A stretch of DNA of 64,000 nt, taken from Micromonospora_I sp040659735 (GTDB lineage: Bacteria; Actinomycetota; Actinomycetes; Mycobacteriales; Micromonosporaceae). A program made the translations under genes and the position numbers. The notes under the pieces are model-generated. The model saw only the letters and a program-made list of their open reading frames with translations, was not told where the DNA came from and made no database searches. How positions within the stretch are numbered: the first letter of the stretch is position 1; each line of letters opens with the position of its first letter. Location: assembly GCF_040659735.1 (NCBI RefSeq), contig NZ_JBFANZ010000002.1, positions 1 through 64,000 of the forward strand. The letters run 5' to 3'. Below are positions 52,864 through 62,520 of this stretch, piece by piece.

Positions 52864-55326
52864 ATGTCCGTCGGTCCCGCGCAACCCCCGCCGTCCCTGC
52901 CGGGATCCGGCCCGTTTCCCGCGCCGCCACCGCCGCCACCGCCGCCACCGCCGCCGACGCCCCGGCAGCGGCCGAATCCCTGGCCGGTGGTGGCCGCGGC
53001 GCTGGTCGGGGCCGCAGCGGTGGCGCTGACCGTCGCCGCCGAGACCGCCGGCTGGTTCGTCGAGCAGATGCTGCTCATCCTCGGGTTCGACCAACCGGCA
53101 TGGACCAGGCCGCTGGCCAGCCTGGTCGCCACGCTGCTCGTCGCGATCCCGGCCGGGCTGCTCGCCGCGCTGCCGCGCTCCCCCGGCGTACGCGCCGCGG
53201 GTCGCGTCTGGCTGCTGGGCGCTACCGCGCTCGCCGGGTTCGGCCTGCTGCGCGCCGTTCCGCTGCCGCACCACGAGCTCTATCTGGGCGCGCTGACCCT
53301 GTTCGCCGCCGGGGGCGGGCTCGTCGTACGCCTCCGCCACCCGCCGGCGACGTCCATGCCGGTGGCCACGCCGCTGGTCACCACGCCGGTGGTCACGCTG
53401 TTCGGCGTCGCCGCCGGGCTGGCCCTGCTCCTGCCCTGGCTCTGGCTGGGGGCGCTCGGCGGCGCCCTGGAAACGGCGCTCGCGGTCACCGCGGCGGCGG
53501 CCGTCGGCTGGCTCGCCGTGGGCATCCTCGACCGGCCGTTCTGGGCCGTGTACGACCGCGGTCCCGGGCGTCCGGCGCTGCGGTTGGTGCTGCTCGGCGG
53601 CCTGGTCGCCGGCGTGGCGCTGACGCTGCTCGCCGCCGGCGTGGGGCAGAGCGGCGCCCAACTCGCCGCGCTGCTCGTGCTGCCCCCGGCCGCGTTCGCC
53701 GCGGCCGCGCTGGCCGCGTTCGCCCACCGGGCCGGGGCCGACGTCGCGCCCCCGGTCGGCTGGTTGGTCGGCACCGCGGCGGTGGGTCCGCTCGCCTTCG
53801 TGGACCCCGAGGAGATCTCGCTGATCCTCGTCGGACGCGATGTCCCGTTCTGGGCGGCCATCGCCGCCGGCGGTTCGCTCGTGCTCGCCCTCCTGCTCGG
53901 TCTCGGTTACGCGGTCGCGTTCGCCCGCCGGCGCACGCCGACGCCGCGGCGGTCGGTCGGCGCGCTCACCGCGGCGGCCGTGCTCGTCACGGGCGCCGCC
54001 GTCCATGTCGGCCTCGGTGCGCCCGGGCTGCATGGCGAGAAGCTCTTCGTGGTGATGAAGCAGCAGGCCGATCTGAGCGGGGTCGCGGGCCAGCCGGGGC
54101 CGGCGGGGCGGGATTCGCGGGTGCGCGAGGTCCGCCGGCGGTTGGTCGCCCACGCGGCGGCCTCGCAGGCTGACCTGCGCCACGACCTGGAGCGGTGGCG
54201 CCTGCGGCACCGCCCCTACTACCTGGTCAACGCGATCGAGGTGGAGGGCGGCCCGGCGTTGCGGGCCCGGCTGTCGCGCCGCGCGGACGTCGACCGCGTG
54301 CTGCTCGGCCAGAACCTGCGTCCGCTGCCGGCGCCGCCCCCCACCGAGCACGGCGCGGAGCCGCCCCCGTCGGCACCACCGTGGAACCTGACGATGCTCC
54401 AGGCCGACCGCGTGTGGTCGGAGTTCGGCGTGGACGGATCGGGGATCGTGGTCGGCAGCTCCGACTCCGGGGTGGACGGGGCGCATCCGGCCCTCTCCGC
54501 CGGCTTCCGCGGCGGCGACGACTCCTGGTACGACCCGTGGAACGGCACCCGCACCCCGAGCGACCACGGCGGGCACGGCACCCACACGCTCGGCTCCGCC
54601 GTCGGCGGCCACAACGTCGGCGTCGCCCCGGGCGCCCGCTGGATCGGCTGCGTCAACCTCGACCGCAACCTGGGCAACCCGGCGCGTTACCTGGACTGCC
54701 TGCAGTTCATGTTGGCACCGTTCCCGCTCGGCGGCGATCCGATCGCCGACGGCCGGCCGGAGCGGGCGCCGCACGTGCTGACCAATTCGTGGGGGTGCCC
54801 GCCGATAGAAGGATGCGATCCGGGGGCGCTGGCTCCGGCGACCGCCGCGCTGGCCGCCGCCGGGATCTACGTGGTCGCGGCCGCCGGCAACACCGGCCCC
54901 TCGTGCGGGTCGATCGAGGATCCACCGGCGATCTATCCCGACGTGCTGACGGTCGGCGCGGTCGATCGCGAACGGCGGGTCACCGAGTTCTCGAGCCGCG
55001 GGCCGGTGGCGGGCGGGCCGGCGAAGCCCGACGTGGTCGCGCCCGGGGCGGACGTGCTGTCGGCGATGCCCGGGGGCGGCTACGCGAGGCTGGACGGGAC
55101 GTCGATGGCGACCCCGCACGTGGCCGGCGTGGTGGCGCTGATGTGGTCGGCCAACCCGGCGCTCATCGGTGACATCGCCCGCACCCGCGACATCCTGCGC
55201 GACACCGCCCGTCCATCGGAGACCTTGCCCGCCGGCTCGGACAACTGCGGCCGGACCGCGAACGTCGACGGTGCCGGTCTGGTCGACGCCTACGCCGCCG
55301 TGCAGGCCGCACGACCGCGCCGCTAA
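52864..55326 (+). CDS. polytopic membrane protein fused to a subtilase
   Basis: 820 residues. Residues 1-40 are Pro-rich with a run of Pro; then about ten hydrophobic helices to about residue 395; next an I9-like propeptide (about 400-480) and a peptidase S8 domain with Asp534 (GSSDSGVD), His571 (GGHGTHT), TNSWGC and Ser747 (DGTSMATPH). The catalytic triad is intact. The protease resembles the one at 19360 (RVWSEFGVDGSGIVVGS versus RVWTELGVRGEGIVIGS). The ATG at 52864 follows TACTGT (52851-52856) by seven bases. The membrane domain is not one I recognise; an S8 domain after so many helices is rare. Confidence 0.9.
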   Translation: MSVGPAQPPPSLPGSGPFPAPPPPPPPPPPPTPRQRPNPWPVVAAALVGAAAVALTVAAETAGWFVEQMLLILGFDQPAWTRPLASLVATLLVAIPAGLLAALPRSPGVRAAGRVWLLGATALAGFGLLRAVPLPHHELYLGALTLFAAGGGLVVRLRHPPATSMPVATPLVTTPVVTLFGVAAGLALLLPWLWLGALGGALETALAVTAAAAVGWLAVGILDRPFWAVYDRGPGRPALRLVLLGGLVAGVALTLLAAGVGQSGAQLAALLVLPPAAFAAAALAAFAHRAGADVAPPVGWLVGTAAVGPLAFVDPEEISLILVGRDVPFWAAIAAGGSLVLALLLGLGYAVAFARRRTPTPRRSVGALTAAAVLVTGAAVHVGLGAPGLHGEKLFVVMKQQADLSGVAGQPGPAGRDSRVREVRRRLVAHAAASQADLRHDLERWRLRHRPYYLVNAIEVEGGPALRARLSRRADVDRVLLGQNLRPLPAPPPTEHGAEPPPSAPPWNLTMLQADRVWSEFGVDGSGIVVGSSDSGVDGAHPALSAGFRGGDDSWYDPWNGTRTPSDHGGHGTHTLGSAVGGHNVGVAPGARWIGCVNLDRNLGNPARYLDCLQFMLAPFPLGGDPIADGRPERAPHVLTNSWGCPPIEGCDPGALAPATAALAAAGIYVVAAAGNTGPSCGSIEDPPAIYPDVLTVGAVDRERRVTEFSSRGPVAGGPAKPDVVAPGADVLSAMPGGGYARLDGTSMATPHVAGVVALMWSANPALIGDIARTRDILRDTARPSETLPAGSDNCGRTANVDGAGLVDAYAAVQAARPRR

Positions 55327-55375
55327 AAAACCTCGTTTCACCAACATCGGCGGACAGGCCCTAAGGTCGGCCACC

Positions 55376-56302
55376 ATGGATCATGGATTCTCGATCGAGG
55401 AGCTGACCGACGCCGATCTTCCCGCCATGGTGGGGCTCTGTCGGGACGCACTGGACCTGTCCGACGACGCGGCCGAGGCGGAACCGATCGTCTCGTGCCT
55501 CTGGGGGGAGGCCGGCTCGCGTCGGGCCATCGGATTCGGAGCGCGGGTCGGCGGCGTGCTGCACGGGGTCGTGCTCGCATCGGTGGGGCGCGGCGACGCG
55601 TCGGTCGGTCACGTCGACCTGCTCGCCGTCCACCCGCAGGCACGGCGGCGGGGCATCGCACGGGCCCTGTTGGGACGGGTCGAGGACGCGCTGCGGGGGC
55701 AGGGCGTCGGGGAGGCGCGTCTCGCCGGCAATCCGCCCTACTACGCCTGGCCCGGCATCGACGTCCGCTACACCCCGGCCATCTGCACCGCGCTCGCGCT
55801 CGGCTACGAGCAGGATCGTACGGCCTGGAACATGACGGCCGATCTGTCGTCCGGGACGTCGGCGGCCGTACGGACCACCGGGCCGGCCGAGGAGCGGCTC
55901 GCCGCGGCGGGCGTCACCGTACGCGCCGCGACGGTCGACGATCTGCCGGCCTTGACCGGGTTCGCCGAGGTGACCTTCGGCGGTTCGTGGGCGGGCGAAC
56001 TCGCGCAGTCGGTGGGGCGGGCGGGGGCGGGTTGCCATCTGGCCGTCCGCGCCGACGGGGAGTTGCTCGGTTTCGCCGCGTACGGCGCGTGCCGGCCGAC
56101 CTGGTTCGGCCCGATGGGCACCGCCCCGACCGCGCGGGGACTGGGCATCGGGGGTGTGCTGTTGCGGCGGTGCCTGCGTGATCAGCAAGCGGCCGGTCAC
56201 GCCCGGGCGGAGATCGGCTGGGTCGGGCCCGTGCGGTTTTACGCCGAGGCAGCGGCGGCAGGGATCGAGCGGGTCTTTTTCCTCTACCGGAAACAACTAT
56301 AG
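55376..56302 (+). CDS. tandem GNAT acetyltransferase
   Basis: 308 residues with two GNAT domains. The first has LLAVHPQARRRGIARALLGRVE (acetyl-CoA loop), the second MGTAPTARGLGIGGVLLRR. Resembles mycothiol-synthase-like duplicated acetyltransferases, but mshD is elsewhere. Substrate unknown. The ATG at 55376 follows TAAGGT (55362-55367) by eight bases. Confidence 0.85.
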   Translation: MDHGFSIEELTDADLPAMVGLCRDALDLSDDAAEAEPIVSCLWGEAGSRRAIGFGARVGGVLHGVVLASVGRGDASVGHVDLLAVHPQARRRGIARALLGRVEDALRGQGVGEARLAGNPPYYAWPGIDVRYTPAICTALALGYEQDRTAWNMTADLSSGTSAAVRTTGPAEERLAAAGVTVRAATVDDLPALTGFAEVTFGGSWAGELAQSVGRAGAGCHLAVRADGELLGFAAYGACRPTWFGPMGTAPTARGLGIGGVLLRRCLRDQQAAGHARAEIGWVGPVRFYAEAAAAGIERVFFLYRKQL

Positions 56303-56341
56303 TTAGTCAGACACATCGCCTATGTACGACAGGATGATGGT

Positions 56342-57793
56342 GTGGATCCGGACCGACCCGACGCCGCCAACTCGCCCGACGCGTCACCGTCAGCGCCACG
56401 ACCCGGACCCGCCGCCGAGGAGGGGCACCATGGCGCGGTAGTGCTGGTGTCCGGCGCCGCGGCGCTCGGCGGTTTCCTCTTCGGCTACGACACCGCCGTG
56501 ATCAACGGCACGGTGGACGCGTTGGAAGCCCAGTTCGACATGTCCGCGGGGCTGCTCGGCTTCGTGGTCTCCTCCGCGCTGCTGGGCTGCGCGGTGGGCG
56601 CCTGGTTCGCCGGTCCTCTCGCCGACCGGCTGGGACGGATCCGGGTCATGCTGATCGCGGCGGTCCTCTTCGCGATCAGCGCGGTCGGGTCGGCGCTGGC
56701 GATCGGCCCGATCAGCCTGGTGGTGTGGCGGGTCGTCGGCGGCCTGGCGGTCGGCGCGGCGAGCGTGATCGCCCCCGCCTACATCGCCGAGATGTCCCCG
56801 GCGGGGCTGCGCGGGCGGCTCGGCTCGCTGCAGCAGCTCGCCATCGTCACCGGCATCTTCGTCTCGCTCCTCGTCGACTACGCGCTCGCGCGGGTGGCGG
56901 GCGGAGCCGCGGAACCGGTGCCGTGGGGTGGGGCGGCCTGGCGCTGGATGTTCGCCTCGGCCGCCATACCGGCGATCATCTACGGCTTGCTCGCCCTGCA
57001 GATTCCCGAGTCGCCGCGGTTCCTGGTCAAGCAACGTCACCTCGACCAGGCCCGCAAGGTGTTGCAGCGGTTCGTCGGCGGGAATGTCGAAGCGCGGATG
57101 CGGGAGATCAGCCGGTCGCTGGCCGGCGGGGAGCAGGCGGTGCAGCTGTCGGATCTGCGTGGTCCACGGTTCGGCCTGCTGCCGATCGTGTGGGTCGGCA
57201 TCGTGCTCTCGCTGTTTCAGCAATTCGTCGGCATCAACGTCATTTTCTACTACTCGACCACGCTCTGGCGCGCGGTCGGCTTTTCCGAGTCGGACGCCAT
57301 GTTGACCAGCGTCATCACGAGTATCACGAACATTGTCGTGACGCTGGTCGCGATCTCCTTGATCGACAAGATCGGGCGCAAGCCGCTGCTGGTGATCGGC
57401 GCGACCGGCATGATCGTTACGCTCGGCACGCTGGCCTGGTGTTTCAGCACCGCCACCGGCTCCGGGGAGAGCCTCACGCTCGCGCCGACCACCGGCAAGA
57501 TAGCGCTGGTCGCCGCCAACCTCTATGTGGTCTCGTTCGGGGTGAGCTGGGGGCCGGTGGTGTGGGTTCTGCTGGGCGAGATGTTCAACAACCGGATCCG
57601 CGCGACCGCCCTGGCGGTCGCCGCGGCCGCGCAATGGGTCGCCAACTGGCTCGTCTCCACCACGTTCCCCGTGCTCGCCGACCTCGGCCTCAGCTTCGCG
57701 TACGGCCTGTACACGATCTTCGCCGCCCTCGCGCTGATCTTCGTGCTCCGCGCGGTGCGCGAGACGAAGGGGCGCGAGCTGGAAGACATGTAA
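56342..57793 (+). CDS. sugar porter family MFS transporter
   Basis: 483-residue sugar:H+ symporter of the XylE/GLUT type with 12 helices. Signatures: GGFLFGYDTAVINGT, the GPLADRLGRIRVM loop, PESPRFLVKQ, QQFVGINVIFYYS and the late RETKGRELEDM. The GTG at 56342 has an AGGA site. Substrate likely a hexose or pentose. Confidence 0.93.
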   Translation: MDPDRPDAANSPDASPSAPRPGPAAEEGHHGAVVLVSGAAALGGFLFGYDTAVINGTVDALEAQFDMSAGLLGFVVSSALLGCAVGAWFAGPLADRLGRIRVMLIAAVLFAISAVGSALAIGPISLVVWRVVGGLAVGAASVIAPAYIAEMSPAGLRGRLGSLQQLAIVTGIFVSLLVDYALARVAGGAAEPVPWGGAAWRWMFASAAIPAIIYGLLALQIPESPRFLVKQRHLDQARKVLQRFVGGNVEARMREISRSLAGGEQAVQLSDLRGPRFGLLPIVWVGIVLSLFQQFVGINVIFYYSTTLWRAVGFSESDAMLTSVITSITNIVVTLVAISLIDKIGRKPLLVIGATGMIVTLGTLAWCFSTATGSGESLTLAPTTGKIALVAANLYVVSFGVSWGPVVWVLLGEMFNNRIRATALAVAAAAQWVANWLVSTTFPVLADLGLSFAYGLYTIFAALALIFVLRAVRETKGRELEDM

Positions 57794-57892
57794 AGCCATC
57801 GAAAAGGGTGAACGGGAGCTTTCGCCAGATAGCGCCATTTCCCCGCCGGGCCACCCCGCCCCGACCTACGGTGACGAGGGAAGGAGGCGGTC

Positions 57893-58123
57893 ATGGTCAA
57901 CGAAGAAGAACCGCCGGACGATCTCCACACCGTGACGCGGGCGCACCTGGTCGGAATGCCCGCGGAGGCGACCGGTGGCCGGCTCGACTACGCCGGCATC
58001 GCCGAGCCCGACGACCTGGACGGGCTGGTGGCCGACGAGCCGGTCGTGGTGGACGCGCCCGTGCGGCAGGTGCGGGAGACGGTGTCCCAGGCGGAGAAGC
58101 GACGCAACCAGCCGCGACACTAG
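57893..58123 (+). CDS. small acidic protein, hypothetical
   Basis: 76 residues, hydrophilic with many Asp/Glu and a basic end (AEKRRNQPRH). The AAGGAGG five bases before the ATG is among the best ribosome sites in the window, which supports translation. No domain recognised. Confidence 0.7.
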   Translation: MVNEEEPPDDLHTVTRAHLVGMPAEATGGRLDYAGIAEPDDLDGLVADEPVVVDAPVRQVRETVSQAEKRRNQPRH

Positions 58124-58170
58124 AACGATCCGCAGGGTTGGCGACACTTCGGAACGGCCAGGACATGAAG

Positions 58171-58202
58171 AAGGGGCGGACCGCTGACGCGGCCCGCCCC
58201 TT
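58171..58202. terminator. bidirectional terminator before groEL end
   Basis: AAGGGGCGGACCGC (58171-58184) pairs with 58189-58202 with one mismatch and a TGAC loop, between the convergent small acidic protein gene and groEL. Confidence 0.8.
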
Positions 58203-58220
58203 CCCCGTAGAGCGGTGGAC

Positions 58221-59843
<1,623 letters not shown>

Positions 59844-59920
59844 ACGGCGTTGTCCTCCTGGACGCTCGCGACACTCGGGGCCCTGTCGGACCCGCGATGC
59901 CGCCTGCTTTACGCACCTTC

Positions 59921-59950
59921 GGACGTCACTACCTGGCGACAGTGACGTCC
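59921..59950 (-). promoter_or_regulatory. hairpin in the groEL leader
   Basis: GGACGTCACT (59921-59930) is perfectly complementary to AGTGACGTCC (59941-59950) across a 10-base loop, in the 5' untranslated leader of groEL. Role unknown; possibly mRNA stability or temperature-dependent folding. Confidence 0.55.
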
Positions 59951-60037
59951 GCCGGCCGGGCCGGATAGCCCGCGACGACCGGCCATAACCGCTCGCTCTT
60001 CGGAGAGTCCGCGCCCATGGCCCCACCGCCCCGACCA

Positions 60038-60064
60038 TTGGCACTCACGGTCTGCGAGTGCCAA
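60038..60064 (-). promoter_or_regulatory. CIRCE element 2
   Basis: TTGGCACTC, nine bases, GAGTGCCAA: a perfect 9-base inverted repeat with the spacing of HrcA operators. It lies downstream of the inferred groEL transcription start. Confidence 0.9.
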
Positions 60065-60069
60065 CCACT

Positions 60070-60099
60070 TGTTTAGCACTCTCCCCTGCCGAGTGCAAG
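60070..60099 (-). promoter_or_regulatory. groEL promoter overlapped by CIRCE element 1
   Basis: TTAGCACTC, nine bases, GAGTGCAAG (60073-60099) matches the CIRCE consensus. On the minus strand TTGCAC (60098-60093) and TAAACA (60075-60070) form a -35/-10 pair spaced by exactly 17 bases, so HrcA bound here would cover both promoter boxes. Confidence 0.9.
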
Positions 60100-60127
60100 C
60101 GGCTTGGGGCACCCGCACCGTTCCGGC

Positions 60128-61204
60128 TCACCCCAGTTCGGCCGCCAACTGCCCGGCGGTCACCGGAGCTTCCTGGGCCCGCTGCTCCGCATAGGTGACC
60201 ACGAGACCGACCAGATAGACACCGTAAAGCGGCAGATTGAGCAGCGCCGCGACGAGAGTCATCGCCACGATGCCGACCGACAGCCCGACCGACCCGGTCT
60301 GGTCGACGTCCACGGCGACCATCCCGAGACTCCCCAGCACGCCGACGACGACGACATTTCCGGCGGCGGCGACCAGGGCGACGACGGCGACCCGGCCGAG
60401 CACCATGCCGAAGCGGTTGTGGAACATCCGGAACGACCGGCCGATGGGATTGGCGCGCTCGAAGAGGACGATCGGCCCGACCAGGCTCAGCACGAAGATG
60501 AAGTAGATGCCGGGCAGGACGCAGGCGCAGAAACCGGCGGCCACGATCACGCCGGCGAGCAGCGACCAGCCCCACAATGCCGGCGCGCGGCGCAGGCCGT
60601 AACGGAGCGCCGCACCCAGCCGCACCGGCTCGCCGAGCGCCTGCCGGGTTACCGCCCACGTGCCCGCGGCCCAGCCCATACTCTGGATCAGGCTGATCAG
60701 GACGGCGGCGACGATCACGACCCCCACGAAGGCGACGAAGTCGCGGAACAGGGGCTCGAACTGCGCGGCGTCCGGCTCCCCGGCGCCGTACACCGGTGTC
60801 ACGTTCTGCCGCAGCGGGAGCGTGGCGAGACCGAGCACGACCGCCGGCACCGCCTGGGTGACCAACATGATCAACAGAACCATCCACCAGCTTCGTCGGA
60901 CCATGCCGCCCACCCGGGCGAGCCATCCGCTGATGCCGACGCCGGGAGGCGTGACGAGCGGGTCGTTGGGGTCGAGATAGCCCGGGCCCGACGGCCAGTA
61001 GCCCCAACCGGGCGGGTAGGCGCCGGCGGGAATCGGATAGCCGGGCGGGTAGGCGCCCGGGGGAATCGGATAGCCGGGCTGCGACCCCTCGACGGAAAAT
61101 GCCCACGGCGGAAGGTTCGACGGAAGGTTCGGCGGCTGCCGATCCGGGCCCGGCTCAGGGCCGACGCCGGGCTGGGGCTGATCCGGCGGAGGCTGGTCGA
61201 CCAT
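60128..61204 (-). CDS. membrane protein with Pro/Gly/Tyr-rich N-terminus
   Basis: 358 residues. The first ~95 are a disordered Pro/Gly/Tyr tract with repeats such as GAYPPGYPIPAGAYPPG; then about six helices, including GIYFIFVLSLVGPIVLFERA, resembling the membrane domain of glycerophosphodiester phosphodiesterases (GPDPase_memb) without the catalytic part. Function unknown. The ATG at 61204 has GAGGAG upstream. Confidence 0.85.
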   Translation of the reverse strand: MVDQPPPDQPQPGVGPEPGPDRQPPNLPSNLPPWAFSVEGSQPGYPIPPGAYPPGYPIPAGAYPPGWGYWPSGPGYLDPNDPLVTPPGVGISGWLARVGGMVRRSWWMVLLIMLVTQAVPAVVLGLATLPLRQNVTPVYGAGEPDAAQFEPLFRDFVAFVGVVIVAAVLISLIQSMGWAAGTWAVTRQALGEPVRLGAALRYGLRRAPALWGWSLLAGVIVAAGFCACVLPGIYFIFVLSLVGPIVLFERANPIGRSFRMFHNRFGMVLGRVAVVALVAAAGNVVVVGVLGSLGMVAVDVDQTGSVGLSVGIVAMTLVAALLNLPLYGVYLVGLVVTYAEQRAQEAPVTAGQLAAELG

Positions 61205-61384
61205 GACTCTCCTCGCATAGCTGGCTCGCGACAAATCACGATCTTGCAGCTAGTCATACGGAAGAGGCATCGGTCGGTCGGCTACCCGACGCGGAAACGA
61301 ACCAGGCGCCGGTACACACCTCGCGAGGGCGGAGACATGCCCTTGATCAATGGAGCATCGGCGGCATCAGCGGCCGGGGCACGC

Positions 61385-61588
61385 TCAGGCGATCAGGCGT
61401 ACCTTTTCGGCCTGCGGGCCCTTCTGTCCCTGCGCGACGTCGAACTCGACGCGCTGACCGTCGTCGAGCGCCTTGTAACCGTCCATCTCGATGGCCGAGA
61501 AGTGGACGAAGACGTCCTCACCCCCGTCAACCGCGATGAACCCGTAGCCCTTTTCGCTGTTGAACCACTTGACGGTGCCCTGTGCCAC
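61385..61588 (-). CDS. cspA: cold-shock protein
   Basis: 67-residue CspA-type OB-fold RNA chaperone. RNP1 KGYGFI and RNP2 VFVHF are intact. The GTG at 61588 has GAGGAAG seven bases upstream. The upstream intergenic region is long, as expected for cold-shock mRNAs with extended leaders. Confidence 0.95.
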   Translation of the reverse strand: MAQGTVKWFNSEKGYGFIAVDGGEDVFVHFSAIEMDGYKALDDGQRVEFDVAQGQKGPQAEKVRLIA

Positions 61589-61965
61589 GGTGCACTTCCT
61601 CACTTCGATGGTGCTGGGTCTCGACGACCCCCGGCTGGCGCATTCGCTGGCCGGAGCCGCCGATCCGTGGTCCGTGCCGGTCCCGGAAACCAGCGGCCGA
61701 AATCGCACGCTACACGAGGCATCCCAGCGGTGCACTACCCCAAAAAGGACACTGCGGATCGGCTGTCCTGATTCTCGCCGCCTGCCCAGACGCACTGTCG
61801 TTGATCGGTCATGGTCACTGCGCGCGCCGCACGGAGCCCGTCCGGCACCATGGCCGAAGCCGGCCGGCCAGATCGACAGTTCTCTGGATCGTGCCGGCAC
61901 GCTGCCGGTTCGGCCGCGGCCCAACCCGCTCACCCTCCACCTGCGACGCCGTCCCGCGTGCCACC
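61589..61965. other. 377-base divergent region, csp / acetyltransferase
   Basis: Contains the csp ribosome site near 61595. A TAGCGT on the minus strand near 61710 could be a -10 for csp with a leader of about 110 bases, but no -35 is evident. I see no small gene or clear dyad. Confidence 0.4.
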
Positions 61966-62484
61966 ATGATCTGCGTGACCCCGCCAGGAGCGACCGTACG
62001 GCGGATCCGTGCGGAGGACGCCGCCCGGATGCGCGCCCTGCGTCTGGAGATGCTCGCCGACTCGCCGCTCGCTTTCATCGAGACGATCGCCGATGCCGCC
62101 GCCCGGACACACACCGAGTTCGCCGCGCGGGTCGCGCGGCTCGCCGTCGGGCCGGAAGCCGCGCAGTTCATCGCCGAGGCCGACGGCCGGTTCGTGGCGC
62201 ACGCGGGAGGGCTGGTCGCCCCCGACGACCCCACCATCACCGTGATCTTCGCTGTCTACATCACGCCGCCCTGGCGCGGCCGAGGGCTGCTCGGCGCGCT
62301 GGTCGACGGGGTCGCGGCGTGGTCCCGGTCGGTCGGACGACCCGAACTGCTGCTCGAAGTGGTGGTCGGCAACGACCGGGCGGTGCGGGCGTACGAGCGG
62401 ATCGGTTTCGTCGACACCGGCGTGCGGGTCCCGCACCCCACCGTGCCGACCCTCACCGAGCTCCAGATGCGCCGCATGGCGTGA
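61966..62484 (+). CDS. GNAT family acetyltransferase
   Basis: 172-residue single-domain GNAT acetyltransferase. VYITPPWRGRGLLGALVDGV is the acetyl-CoA-binding motif and VVGNDRAVRAYERIGFVDTG the C-terminal motif. Substrate unknown. Starts are ambiguous between ATG 61966 and GTG 61975. Confidence 0.85.
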   Translation: MICVTPPGATVRRIRAEDAARMRALRLEMLADSPLAFIETIADAAARTHTEFAARVARLAVGPEAAQFIAEADGRFVAHAGGLVAPDDPTITVIFAVYITPPWRGRGLLGALVDGVAAWSRSVGRPELLLEVVVGNDRAVRAYERIGFVDTGVRVPHPTVPTLTELQMRRMA

Positions 62485-62512
62485 GGGCCCCTCCTGTGCC
62501 GGAAGGGCCCTC
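62483..62512 (+). terminator. terminator overlapping the acetyltransferase stop
   Basis: GAGGGCCCCTCC (62483-62494) pairs with 62501-62512 with one mismatch and a 6-base loop. It begins inside the stop codon and is shared with the convergent paaN. Confidence 0.75.
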
Positions 62513-62520
62513 CCGCGGCG

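Noticed and set aside
52792..55377. 861-codon minus-strand frame opposite the membrane subtilase
   Set aside because: Antisense shadow in high-GC DNA; low-complexity Arg/Gly/Gln content, and it overlaps the well-supported S8 gene completely.
56390..57838. 482-codon minus-strand frame opposite the sugar porter
   Set aside because: Shadow of a clear MFS gene; acidic/Arg low-complexity product.
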